64,000 nucleotides of DNA from Saccharospirillum sp. GTDB lineage: Bacteria > Pseudomonadota > Gammaproteobacteria > Pseudomonadales > Natronospirillaceae. Numbering within the stretch: the first letter of the stretch is position 1; every line of letters starts with the position of its first letter. The translations under genes were made by a program, and so were the position numbers. The notes beneath the pieces are model-generated. The model saw only the letters and a list, made by a program, of their open reading frames with translations, was not told the origin of the DNA and did no database searches. The DNA is taken from contig JAGYIL010000001.1 in NCBI GenBank assembly GCA_018402545.1, positions 1,240,001 through 1,304,000 on the forward strand, in the 5' to 3' direction. Positions 9,451 to 17,435 of this stretch are shown here, one piece after another.

Positions 9451-9906
9451 TCAGCCCAGTTCCTTTGCCAGCGCGGTAACCAGCGCCTGATGATGAGCGT
9501 TCACCAGATTCTCCAGGGCGGCCACGCGCTCTGGTGTGAAGTGGTTCTTGTCATCCAGAAAGTTCACGGTGCCGACAACCTTGTTCTGTTCAATCACCGG
9601 AACATTCAGGACCGACTCGCAACCGAGTTGATTGATCAGCGGGTGGTCGGAAAACACATCGGAAAACTCTTCGGTTGAGTTGGCAACAAACGACTGCTTG
9701 GCATCGATTACCTGAGCACTCCAGCGGTCCTGTCGCATTGGCTTGGAACCGGTTGCCGGATAGTCGGTCGGGTGAGAGGTGTAAGCCCGGCGCGCCAGCC
9801 CGGCGTCGTTGTCCAGCACCATAATGGTAAACAATTTGGCGCCTGCGATGGTTTTTGCTTCCTGATGCAGTGCTTTATAAATTGGAGCGGATGAATCGAG
9901 TGTCAT
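9451..9906 (-). CDS. GAF domain protein
   Basis: 151 residues from the ATG at 9906 (an upstream start at 9978 would run through a terminator hairpin, so it is rejected). One GAF fold fills the protein, ending in VIEQNKVVGTVNFLDDKN and a long C-terminal helix. The cysteines needed for a free methionine sulfoxide reductase are not present in the right pattern, so I do not call MsrC. It is probably a small-molecule-binding or regulatory protein. It follows the peptide-binding-protein gene on the same strand but is separated from it by a terminator. Confidence 0.7.
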   Translation of the reverse strand: MTLDSSAPIYKALHQEAKTIAGAKLFTIMVLDNDAGLARRAYTSHPTDYPATGSKPMRQDRWSAQVIDAKQSFVANSTEEFSDVFSDHPLINQLGCESVLNVPVIEQNKVVGTVNFLDDKNHFTPERVAALENLVNAHHQALVTALAKELG

Positions 9907-9942
9907 TGCGTATCCAGCGTTATTTTTGAAAAGAATCAAGTC

Positions 9943-9967
9943 AAAAAAAGGGGGCGCAGAGCGCCCC
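9943..9967 (-). terminator. Rho-independent terminator of the peptide-binding-protein gene
   Basis: On the minus strand: GGGGCG, loop ctctg, CGCCCC, then a run of seven T. It lies 41 bases after the stop of the gene at 10008-11594. Confidence 0.85.
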
Positions 9968-10007
9968 AAGTCGTACATTATGAAGGTAATGCGGTTGTCG
10001 TGCCGTG

Positions 10008-11594
10008 TTACTTGGTGACCAGACGGTAGAACACATAGTCGGAAATGGCACCGTTAACAAAGCCCTGCACCCTGTTTGCCATCGCGACCTGTTTGGTGGC
10101 CTGGAACATGATCACAATAGGCGACGACGCTTGTACACCACGTTGCAACTCTTCATACATGGCCAGGCGCTGGTCTGCATCCTGTTCACTGAGTGCCGCC
10201 ATGGTCATTTCATTCATCGTATCAGACGGCTGCCAGCCGTTGCGCCAGGTTGTGGTGCTCTGGTAGTTATCGTCTGAATTGTCGCTGTTGTAGGAAAACG
10301 CCTTGGCATTCGAGTGCGGGTCCATGAAATCCGGTCCCCAGTAAAGCAGCATGGCTTCATGGGTGCGGGCACGGTACTTGGTGATCACCTGAGCACCGGT
10401 GCCGGGCAGAATCTCAAAGTTCAGACCTACGGGCGCAAAGGTGGCTTGCAGGGCCTGAGCCATATCGGTGAACGGCGCCGAGTTGATGACATCCAGCGTC
10501 ATCGTCATGGGCAAGTCGAAACCGGCGTCTTCAAGAATGCTGCGAGCCCGTTCCGGGTCGTAGTTGTAAGGCGTCTCGGTGACGGCACCGGGGAAGCCGG
10601 CAGGCCAGAAAGCCTGGTGAACGCGCATCTGGCCGTTCAGGAAGGAGTCTGCCATGCCGTTGTAATCGACCAGGTAACGGGCCGCTTCCCACAAGGCTTC
10701 AGACGTCAGTGCATCGTTCATCTGGTTAAACGACAGGAAGTGCACGGCGGCTTGCGGAAAGGTTTCAACCCGAACCTCGTCGTTGCCGACCAGGCCGCTG
10801 ACCTGGTCTGGCGTCAGGTTCATGGCGAGGTCGACATCGCCGGAGGTCAGCAGCAGGCGCTGGGTAGCGGCTTCTGCGACATGGCGAATGATCACGGAAT
10901 CCATTTCCGGCGCGCCGGCAAAGTAATCCGGGTTCGCATCCATAATCAGCAGTTCGGCGGGGCGGTAGGTGCGCAGCTTGAAGGGGCCGGTGCCTGCGGA
11001 GTTCCGGTTCAGCCAGTTGTTGCCCATGTCGCCATCAACGGCCTGGGCCTTGACGGTCTCTGCATCGACGATGGATGCCGGGCGAGACGCCAGCACGTTC
11101 ATCACGAATGAAGGCGCAAAGTCGCCTTCATAACGTACCGTCACCTGATTGCCGTCGGCGGTCACCATGTCCAGGATGTTGTCCGGTGTCCAGCCGAGCT
11201 GGGTCAGGATGAAGGCCGGGGCTTTGTTCAGTTTGATGACACGTTCGAACGAATAAAGCACATCGTCGGTGCGCAGTGGATTGCCGGAATGAAAGGTCAC
11301 GCCATCGCGCAAGGTAAAGAGAATTTCCTTGTCGTCAGCATCAATTTCCCAATTGGAGGCCAGGCCGGCTACCAGGGTCGTGGTGTCTTCAGCGTCGTAT
11401 TGCACCAGTTGGTCGTAGACGTTGGCGACAAACTCACCGGAAGAAAATTCGTAAGCCTGGGCCGGGTCGATACTGACAATGTCGTCTATGTTCTGGGCAA
11501 CGACCAGAGCGTTGTCGGGCGTGGCTGCCGACGCGTAGGCGCTGGTCATCGTCAGTAACGCCGCGGCTGCGACGGTTTTAAAGCGGTTAACCAT
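10008..11594 (-). CDS. Peptide ABC transporter substrate-binding protein (DppA/OppA family, SBP_bac_5)
   Basis: 528 residues. A 23-residue signal peptide ends at ASA, then the family 5 binding fold: DDIVSIDPAQAYEFSSGEFVANVYDQL near the N-terminus, ILFTLRDGVTFHSGNPL, and the DPERARSILEDAGF segment. It captures peptides or similar solutes in the periplasm for the permeases encoded divergently at 12337. CTGGAG lies before the ATG. It is transcribed after the XRE-cupin regulator, 37 bases away, and ends at a strong terminator, so this component can be made in excess of the membrane complex. Confidence 0.92.
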   Translation of the reverse strand: MVNRFKTVAAAALLTMTSAYASAATPDNALVVAQNIDDIVSIDPAQAYEFSSGEFVANVYDQLVQYDAEDTTTLVAGLASNWEIDADDKEILFTLRDGVTFHSGNPLRTDDVLYSFERVIKLNKAPAFILTQLGWTPDNILDMVTADGNQVTVRYEGDFAPSFVMNVLASRPASIVDAETVKAQAVDGDMGNNWLNRNSAGTGPFKLRTYRPAELLIMDANPDYFAGAPEMDSVIIRHVAEAATQRLLLTSGDVDLAMNLTPDQVSGLVGNDEVRVETFPQAAVHFLSFNQMNDALTSEALWEAARYLVDYNGMADSFLNGQMRVHQAFWPAGFPGAVTETPYNYDPERARSILEDAGFDLPMTMTLDVINSAPFTDMAQALQATFAPVGLNFEILPGTGAQVITKYRARTHEAMLLYWGPDFMDPHSNAKAFSYNSDNSDDNYQSTTTWRNGWQPSDTMNEMTMAALSEQDADQRLAMYEELQRGVQASSPIVIMFQATKQVAMANRVQGFVNGAISDYVFYRLVTK

Positions 11595-11631
11595 AATTAT
11601 AGTTCTCCAGAGTGTTTACCGTTTTTTTTGG

Positions 11632-12240
11632 TTAATCCCGTGATAGCCGGGTTCTTTTTTGACCAATCAATCGGGGGGACGTACCTGTCCAGACCATACG
11701 GGCCGGTACGTCGCCGATGTTGGCGAAACTGTGGGGGGTATCGCCCATAAAATGCAGCGTATCCCCGGCGTTGAGTATAAAAGTGCTGTCACCGAGCGTT
11801 TGCCGGACGGTGCCGTCGAGCATCACGATCAATTCCTCACCGGCATGGCTGGTCAGTTCCGAGCTGTAGCCCACCGGGATATGAATCATCAGTGAGGTCA
11901 GGGTACCACCGGGCAGATCGGTCGACAGGCGTTCGTATTGCAGTGAAGAGTCGGCGATGGCAAATCGCTCACGCTCCTGGCCACGGGTGATGCTGTCGTT
12001 GGCTTTTGGCGTGGCGATGAAATATTCGATGCTGACCCCCAGGGCCGACGCCAGCTGCGCCAAAGTCCCCAGAGAGGGCGTGCCCTTGTCCCGCTCCACC
12101 TGACTGAGAAACCCCACCGAAATGCCCGCCTGGTCACTCAACGCCTGCAGCGTTAGCCCGGCACGGCGGCGTAAATCCCGTATGCGCTGGCCACTGAGCG
12201 GCGGTTTTTCGAGGTCCTGAGCCGGTTTTGGGTCGTTCAT
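11632..12240 (-). CDS. XRE-cupin transcriptional regulator
   Basis: 202 residues. An N-terminal helix-turn-helix (about 17-72; GLTLQALSDQAGISVGFLSQ) is joined to a C-terminal cupin barrel (about 110-185; HAGEELIVMLDGTV, GDTLHFMGDTPH). This architecture is common for local repressors that bind a small metabolite in the cupin. It lies at the divergence point between the binding-protein gene and the permease operon, so it probably controls both. The 87-base gap holds an AT-rich dyad, TTTGAC at 12267-12272 facing GTCAAA at 12295-12300, a possible operator. Confidence 0.88.
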   Translation of the reverse strand: MNDPKPAQDLEKPPLSGQRIRDLRRRAGLTLQALSDQAGISVGFLSQVERDKGTPSLGTLAQLASALGVSIEYFIATPKANDSITRGQERERFAIADSSLQYERLSTDLPGGTLTSLMIHIPVGYSSELTSHAGEELIVMLDGTVRQTLGDSTFILNAGDTLHFMGDTPHSFANIGDVPARMVWTGTSPRLIGQKRTRLSRD

Positions 12241-12266
12241 GAGTCAGCCTGTTTTTATGAAAGTTA

Positions 12267-12300
12267 TTTGACACTAGTAAAAAAATTTAGTTAAGTCAAA
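12267..12300. promoter_or_regulatory. AT-rich dyad and -35-like box in the peptide transporter divergent promoter
   Basis: TTTGAC (12267-12272) and GTCAAA (12295-12300) form an inverted pair around an A/T-rich core. TTGACA at 12268-12273 could also be a -35 box for the permease operon; no good -10 is visible. Possible operator for the XRE-cupin regulator. Confidence 0.35.
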
Positions 12301-12336
12301 AAATGTTTTTTACAACAACAAAGGATTTTGCCCTCC

Positions 12337-13413
12337 ATGAAAAGCCTTGTGCTGACAAACGCAGCCGCTGACGACCCCTGGAAACGGCGGCGCCAGCAGT
12401 CGCTGCGCTGGCTGTATTCGCTGGGCGGCTTTGCGGCCACCATCGCGATGACCTTTCTGGGCTTGCTGGCCATTACCTTCGTGATCGGCCGAGTGGTGCC
12501 CATAGACCCGGTACTGGCCGTCGTGGGCGACCGCGCCCCGCAGGATGTCTACGACGCCGTGCGGGCCGAGATGGGGCTCGATAATCCGCTGATCGTTCAG
12601 TTCATTCAGTATGTCGGGTCGGTGATCAGTGGTGATCTGGGGATGGCAGTCACCAGCCAGCGCCCGGTGGCTGAAGAACTGGCGCGGGTGTTTCCCGCGA
12701 CATTGGAAATGGCCACTCTGGGTATTTTGATTGGCGTGCTGGTTGGTGTGCCGGCGGGGGTGTTGGCGGCCGCGCGTCAGGGGTCCTGGATCGATCAGGT
12801 CATTCGGGTGCTTGGCCTGGCGGGCTACGCCATTCCCGCCTTCTGGCTTGGGCTGGTGGGTCTGGCTCTGTTCTATGCCAACCTGCGCTGGGTAGGCGGG
12901 CCGGGCCGGATCGATATTTTTATGGAAGGCATCGTACCGAGCCGAACCGGCCTGTTGCTGATCGACAGCATGCTCTCGGGTGACTGGGCGGTGTTCCGCA
13001 GTGCCTGGTCTCATATCATTCTGCCTGCCACGATTCTCGGTTTCTTCAGCCTGGCCTACATTGCCCGGATGACGCGGTCATTCATGCTCGAACAGCTCAG
13101 TCAGGAATACGTGATCACGGCCCGGGTGAAAGGCGCACCGGAACGGGTCGTGATCTGGCGGCATGCATTTCGCCCGATACGGATCCAGCTGGTGACAGTG
13201 ATAGGCTTGTCCTTCGCCCAGTTACTGGAAGGGTCAGTAATGATCGAAACGGTTTTCTCCTGGCCCGGCATTGGCAACTACCTGACCAACGCTTTGCTCA
13301 ATGCCGATATGAACTCTGTGCTGGGCGCCACGCTGGTGATCGGCGCGGTGTTTATCGGCGTCAACAAGGTCTCCGACCTGTTGTATCGCATACTGGATCC
13401 GAGGGCACGATGA
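12337..13413 (+). CDS. Peptide ABC transporter permease 1 (DppB family)
   Basis: 358 residues, about six membrane helices. The BPD_transp_1 signature with the EAA loop is near the C-terminal half (EYVITARVKGAPERVVIWRH). The long first periplasmic loop (GDRAPQDVYDAVRAEMGLDNP) is typical of DppB/OppB. I start at the ATG at 12337 with AAGGA upstream; the TTG at 12328 is too close to that site. Forms the inner-membrane channel with the next gene, which overlaps it by four bases. Confidence 0.92.
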   Translation: MKSLVLTNAAADDPWKRRRQQSLRWLYSLGGFAATIAMTFLGLLAITFVIGRVVPIDPVLAVVGDRAPQDVYDAVRAEMGLDNPLIVQFIQYVGSVISGDLGMAVTSQRPVAEELARVFPATLEMATLGILIGVLVGVPAGVLAAARQGSWIDQVIRVLGLAGYAIPAFWLGLVGLALFYANLRWVGGPGRIDIFMEGIVPSRTGLLLIDSMLSGDWAVFRSAWSHIILPATILGFFSLAYIARMTRSFMLEQLSQEYVITARVKGAPERVVIWRHAFRPIRIQLVTVIGLSFAQLLEGSVMIETVFSWPGIGNYLTNALLNADMNSVLGATLVIGAVFIGVNKVSDLLYRILDPRAR

Positions 13414-14315
13414 TGCAGCTGTCACACGCATGGTTAGTGGATGAAAACCCGGAGACCCGTTTTCAGGCCGGGGCCGGACAAACCTATCGGATGGTGCGGG
13501 CGCTGCTGCGTAATCCGTTGGCGGTGGTCGGGCTGGTGATCATCATCGGTCTGCTCGTGGTTGCTGCCTTCGCGCCGGTACTGGCGCCTTATTCTCCGAT
13601 AGAAAGCAACCTTGGGGCTCGCCTTCTGGCGCCTTCGGCCGATCACTGGATGGGCACCGATGAACTGGGCCGGGATATTTTTTCCCGGATTATCCATGGC
13701 GCGCGCATCACCCTGATGATTGTGCTGTTGGTCGCCGTTATTTCTGCCCCGGTGGGTTTGCTGGTAGGCACCGTCGCTGGCTATTTTGGTGGCTGGGTTG
13801 ACCGCGTTTTGATGGGGCTGACCGATGTCTTCCTGTCGATGCCGAAGCTGATTCTGGCGCTGGCGTTTGTCGCTGCTCTGGGGCCTGGCATTGAAAACGC
13901 TGTGATCGCCATTGCCATCACCACCTGGCCGGTCTACGCCCGAATTGCCCGGGCCGAGACGCTGACCTTTCGCAATGCAGAGTTTATTTCCGCCATTCAA
14001 ATGCAGGGTGCCAGCCATACCCGGGTGATTTTCAAACACATCATGCCGCTGTGTTTGTCGTCAACCATTGTGCGGGTAACGCTCGATATGGCCGGCATTA
14101 TTCTGACTGCCGCCGGCCTGGGCTTTCTTGGCCTGGGTGCGCAGCCGCCGTTGCCCGAATGGGGCGCGATGATCTCCAGCGGCCGCGCCTTCATTCTTGA
14201 CCAGTGGTGGGTGGCCACCATGCCCGGTTTTGCCATCGTGATTGTCAGTCTCGGCTTTTGTCTCTTTGGCGACGGTCTGCGTGACGTACTCGACCCCCGC
14301 AACAGGACCCGATAA
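13410..14315 (+). CDS. Peptide ABC transporter permease 2 (DppC family)
   Basis: 301 residues. N-terminal OppC-type region followed by the channel domain; HWMGTDELGRDIFSRIIHGAR is the classic DppC/OppC segment and the EAA loop is at about 195-215 (FISAIQMQGASHTRVIFKHI). Overlaps its upstream partner by ATGA and the downstream ATPase by one base (TAATG), so the four transporter genes are translationally coupled. Confidence 0.93.
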   Translation: MMQLSHAWLVDENPETRFQAGAGQTYRMVRALLRNPLAVVGLVIIIGLLVVAAFAPVLAPYSPIESNLGARLLAPSADHWMGTDELGRDIFSRIIHGARITLMIVLLVAVISAPVGLLVGTVAGYFGGWVDRVLMGLTDVFLSMPKLILALAFVAALGPGIENAVIAIAITTWPVYARIARAETLTFRNAEFISAIQMQGASHTRVIFKHIMPLCLSSTIVRVTLDMAGIILTAAGLGFLGLGAQPPLPEWGAMISSGRAFILDQWWVATMPGFAIVIVSLGFCLFGDGLRDVLDPRNRTR

Positions 14316-15145
14316 TGAGTTTATTGACCATAGAAAACCTGCGCGTCAGCTTTCCGGGCGAACAGGGAGCCGTTGAAGTTGTGAAGGGCATCAGTTTCGA
14401 ACTCGGACGAGAACGTCTGGGTATTGTGGGCGAGAGTGGGTCCGGCAAATCGATGACCGGTCGCTCCATTCTTAGGCTGATCGACAAACCGGGCAGTGTG
14501 ACTGCCGACCGAATGGAGTTTGATGGCCTGGATCTGATGACGCTGTCGAACCGGCGAATGCGGGCCCTGCGCGGTGCCCGCATGTCCATGGTGATGCAGG
14601 ACCCCAAGTTTTCATTGAACCCGGTGATGCGCATCGGCGATCAGATTGCCGAAGTGCTTAGCTTTCACAGCAAGTTAAACGCCCGCGAACGACGCAAGCG
14701 CGTGTTGGAGTCCCTCGAAGCTGTACGCATTACCGACCCGGAGCGGGTGTACAAGCTGTACCCGCATGAAGTGTCCGGTGGCATGGGTCAGCGCATCATG
14801 ATTGCAATGATGGTGATTCTTGAACCCGACCTGATGATCGCCGACGAACCAACCTCTGCGCTGGATGTGTCGGTACAGGCCCAGGTGCTCGACATTATGG
14901 ATGACCTAGTCACCCGCACCGGTATGGGTTTGATCATCATCAGCCACGATCTGAATATGGTCGCCCGTTATTGCGACCGGATTCTGGTGATGTTCAATGG
15001 TGAAATAGTGGAGAGCTGCCAAGCCAGTGAGTTGGCCAACGCACAGCATCCCTACACCCAGGGTCTGCTCGCTTCCATGCCAACGCTCGATGAACACCGG
15101 GACCGTCTGCCGGTACTCGACCGAACCCAACTGGGAGGTGTCTGA
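14315..15145 (+). CDS. Peptide ABC transporter ATPase 1 (DppD family)
   Basis: 276 residues. Walker A GESGSGKS, a VSGGMGQR signature in place of the usual LSGGQ-type sequence, Walker B LMIADEPTSALD and the switch His (ISHDLNMV). Most DppD/OppD proteins continue into a C-terminal oligopeptide-transport domain with Fe-S cysteines; here the protein ends soon after the YTQGLLASMP segment, so that extension is short. Supplies one of the two ATPase subunits. Confidence 0.92.
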   Translation: MSLLTIENLRVSFPGEQGAVEVVKGISFELGRERLGIVGESGSGKSMTGRSILRLIDKPGSVTADRMEFDGLDLMTLSNRRMRALRGARMSMVMQDPKFSLNPVMRIGDQIAEVLSFHSKLNARERRKRVLESLEAVRITDPERVYKLYPHEVSGGMGQRIMIAMMVILEPDLMIADEPTSALDVSVQAQVLDIMDDLVTRTGMGLIIISHDLNMVARYCDRILVMFNGEIVESCQASELANAQHPYTQGLLASMPTLDEHRDRLPVLDRTQLGGV

Positions 15146-15146
15146 C

Positions 15147-15869
15147 ATGATTGATCTCAAGCACCTGTCGATAGCCTATGGCGAAACCTCGGTGGTCAAA
15201 GACGTAACCTTGCACGTACCGGAAGGCGGCAGCTTTGCGCTGGTGGGCGAGAGTGGGTCTGGCAAGTCCACCATTCTCAAAGCCATTGCCGGCCAGATCA
15301 CCAACTGGACCGGCCGGATTCGGTTGGGCGAACATGATCTGCAGCACGGGCGTGACCCGGCATTGATCCGTTTGTGTCAGATGGTGTTTCAGGACCCGTT
15401 TGGCTCGCTGCACCCGCGCAAAACGGTCGATACCATTCTCAGTGAACCGCTCAGCATCCATGGCATTCGCGACCAGAACAAGCGGGTTCTTGAAACGCTG
15501 GATGCGGTTGGTTTGGCCCGTAAGTTTCGCTTTCGCTTGCCGCACCAGTTATCGGGCGGGCAACGCCAGCGCGTGGCCATCGCCCGCGCCCTGATGCTCG
15601 ACCCGCCGGTGATGCTGCTCGATGAACCGACCTCGGCACTGGATGTATCGGTACAGGCTGAAGTGCTGAACCTGCTGAAAACACTGCGGGAAGAGCGCGG
15701 GCTCACTTATTTTCTGGTGACCCACGATTTGCCCGTGGTGTCTTTTCTGTGTGACAACCTGGGTATTCTGCGGCAGGGCGAGTTGGTCGAACTCGCCACC
15801 GTTGACCAACTTAAGCAACAGCGGTTCAGCAGCGACTACGGAAACGAGTTGCTGTCGAAAAGTTTTTAA
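15147..15869 (+). CDS. Peptide ABC transporter ATPase 2 (DppF family, short)
   Basis: 240 residues from the ATG at 15147, which has GGGAGG upstream. A longer frame reaches back to 15027 but overlaps the previous gene. Walker A GESGSGKST, Q-loop MVFQDPFGSLHPR, LSGGQRQR signature, Walker B VMLLDEPTSALD and His switch THDLPVV are all intact. It lacks most of the C-terminal extension seen in DppF, so it is shorter than the usual 320 or more residues. Partner of the DppD-like subunit. Confidence 0.9.
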   Translation: MIDLKHLSIAYGETSVVKDVTLHVPEGGSFALVGESGSGKSTILKAIAGQITNWTGRIRLGEHDLQHGRDPALIRLCQMVFQDPFGSLHPRKTVDTILSEPLSIHGIRDQNKRVLETLDAVGLARKFRFRLPHQLSGGQRQRVAIARALMLDPPVMLLDEPTSALDVSVQAEVLNLLKTLREERGLTYFLVTHDLPVVSFLCDNLGILRQGELVELATVDQLKQQRFSSDYGNELLSKSF

Positions 15870-15921
15870 TCGCGATAGCCTCTTTACTGACAGGGCTGAA
15901 TGACCGGCCCCGGGAGACACC

Positions 15922-17226
15922 ATGAATACACAACACTACAGCCGACACCTCGCCACCCTGATGGAGCGTTACGAACGTGCTCTTGTAAATACCGGGTACG
16001 ACCAGGTGGTGATCAGCGCGGGTAGCCTGGTCATCGTCGCCGAAGACGACCGTGCTTACCCCTATACCCCGCGTGCCTATGCTCAACAGTGGTTACCCTA
16101 CGACGTCTTGCCCGATACGTTCATCGTCTTCAAGCCCGGTGACAAGCCGCGCCTGCTGTGGCCGGCCCGTCAGGATTTCTGGCATATTTCGCCCACCGAA
16201 CCGAGTGGCGACTGGACGGGCATGTGGCATCTTCAACCGGCTGAAAGCCTGGACGACTGGCTGCCCCCACTGAGTGGTCGCACCGCCTGGGTTGGCCCGG
16301 AGCATCCGGCACTGAGTCAGCATGCTAACGCGGTCGAGCTAAACCCGGCGGCGCTGAGATCTGCGCTGGCCTACGACCGCGCCTATAAAACCGAGTTTGA
16401 AGTCGAATGCCTGGCTGAGGCAAACCGGCGTGCGGTAAGTGGGCACCGGGCGGCGCGTGACGCCTTTTTTGCTGGCCAGTCTGAAGCCGGTGTGTATCGC
16501 GATTATCTGGCCGCCAGTGGTCAGCTGGAAAGCACCGAACCTTACAGTGGCATCATTGCATTGAACGAATCGGCGGCGACGCTGCATTACGAACGGCGCT
16601 CTTTTGAAGTGCCGGCGCAACACCGAACACTGCTGATCGATGCCGGTGCCAAGGTGAATGGCTACGCCAGCGATATTACCCGTACGCACACCACCGATAC
16701 CGGACGTTTCTCCGCTTTGCTGGCAGGTGTTGATGCGCTGCAGCAGGACATCAACGCAGCCATCAAACCCGGCGTGAAAATGACCGACCTGCATCGTAAA
16801 ACCCAGGCGGGTGTTGCGCAGCTGCTGCTGGATCACAAGATATGCAATCTCTCGGTCGAGGAACAGCTGAGCAAGAAAATCCCCCAGGCGTTTTACCCGC
16901 ATGGGTTGGGTCACTTACTGGGTCTGCACGTTCATGACGTCGCCGGGCATCAGCAAACCCCCGAAGGCGAAGTACGTAACGATCCGGAAAACCCCTTCCT
17001 GCGGCTGACCCGCACACTGGAAGAGGGCATGGTGATTACCATTGAACCCGGTTTGTATTTTATTCCGATGTTGCTGAACAAACTGATCGAAGCAGAGCCG
17101 CAGCACGGGCTGGATCTGGAGCTGATCGAACAGCTTAAACCATACGGTGGCATTCGGATTGAGGACAATGTTGTGGTGACTGCAACCGGCTATAGGAACT
17201 TGACGCGAGAGGCATTCGACGCTTAA
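15922..17226 (+). CDS. pepQ: Xaa-Pro dipeptidase (prolidase, peptidase M24)
   Basis: 434 residues, near the length of Alteromonas prolidase. The pita-bread catalytic domain carries all five metal ligands: Asp240 and Asp251 (IDAGAKVNGYASD), His331 (HGLGHLLG), Glu375 (TIEPGLYF) and Glu414 (IRIEDNVVV). It cleaves dipeptides with C-terminal proline in the cytoplasm. Its place 52 bases after a peptide importer suggests the system takes up proline-containing dipeptides, an inference. Enzymes of this group can also hydrolyse organophosphates. A structured element begins 48 bases after the stop. Confidence 0.9.
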   Translation: MNTQHYSRHLATLMERYERALVNTGYDQVVISAGSLVIVAEDDRAYPYTPRAYAQQWLPYDVLPDTFIVFKPGDKPRLLWPARQDFWHISPTEPSGDWTGMWHLQPAESLDDWLPPLSGRTAWVGPEHPALSQHANAVELNPAALRSALAYDRAYKTEFEVECLAEANRRAVSGHRAARDAFFAGQSEAGVYRDYLAASGQLESTEPYSGIIALNESAATLHYERRSFEVPAQHRTLLIDAGAKVNGYASDITRTHTTDTGRFSALLAGVDALQQDINAAIKPGVKMTDLHRKTQAGVAQLLLDHKICNLSVEEQLSKKIPQAFYPHGLGHLLGLHVHDVAGHQQTPEGEVRNDPENPFLRLTRTLEEGMVITIEPGLYFIPMLLNKLIEAEPQHGLDLELIEQLKPYGGIRIEDNVVVTATGYRNLTREAFDA

Positions 17227-17273
17227 GCAGGGCGATAAAAACAAGTTCAGGTTTCGGAAGTTGCACAATACGA

Positions 17274-17386
17274 GCGTCGGGTGCCGGTGGTGCTTCTGTG
17301 GGGTAGTCCGCAGCAGGGACGCTGCGGCCTAGGCTCCATGGATGGATTAACGCCGACCCCACAGAAGCACCACCGGTATCCGACGC
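17274..17386 (+). ncRNA. 113-nt structured element, copy 1 (31-nt arm / 51-nt loop / 31-nt arm)
   Basis: Left arm 17274-17304 and right arm 17356-17386 pair at 29 of 31 positions; both exceptions are G-U wobbles when read on the plus strand. The 51-nt loop (17305-17355) is 47/51 identical to that of copy 2 and contains a small hairpin CCGCAG/CTGCGG, then CCTAGG and CCATGG. The outer arm sequence differs from copy 2 yet stays paired. No U-run follows, so it is not an ordinary terminator. It lies on the sense strand downstream of pepQ. Confidence 0.7.
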
Positions 17387-17435
17387 GGACTACAGCCACC
17401 CTATTAATCCGAACTCCGAACCTTGTGTTACCAGG

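Noticed and set aside
10314-11111. 265-residue open frame on the plus strand
   Set aside because: Antisense to the peptide-binding-protein gene; composition and lack of motifs mark it as a shadow.
12310-13014. 234-residue minus-strand frame
   Set aside because: Antisense to the first permease; rich in His, Gln and Pro, no ribosome site.
17274-17386. Ordinary Rho-independent terminator
   Set aside because: The stem is far longer, the 51-nt loop is conserved between copies, and no U-run follows either copy.
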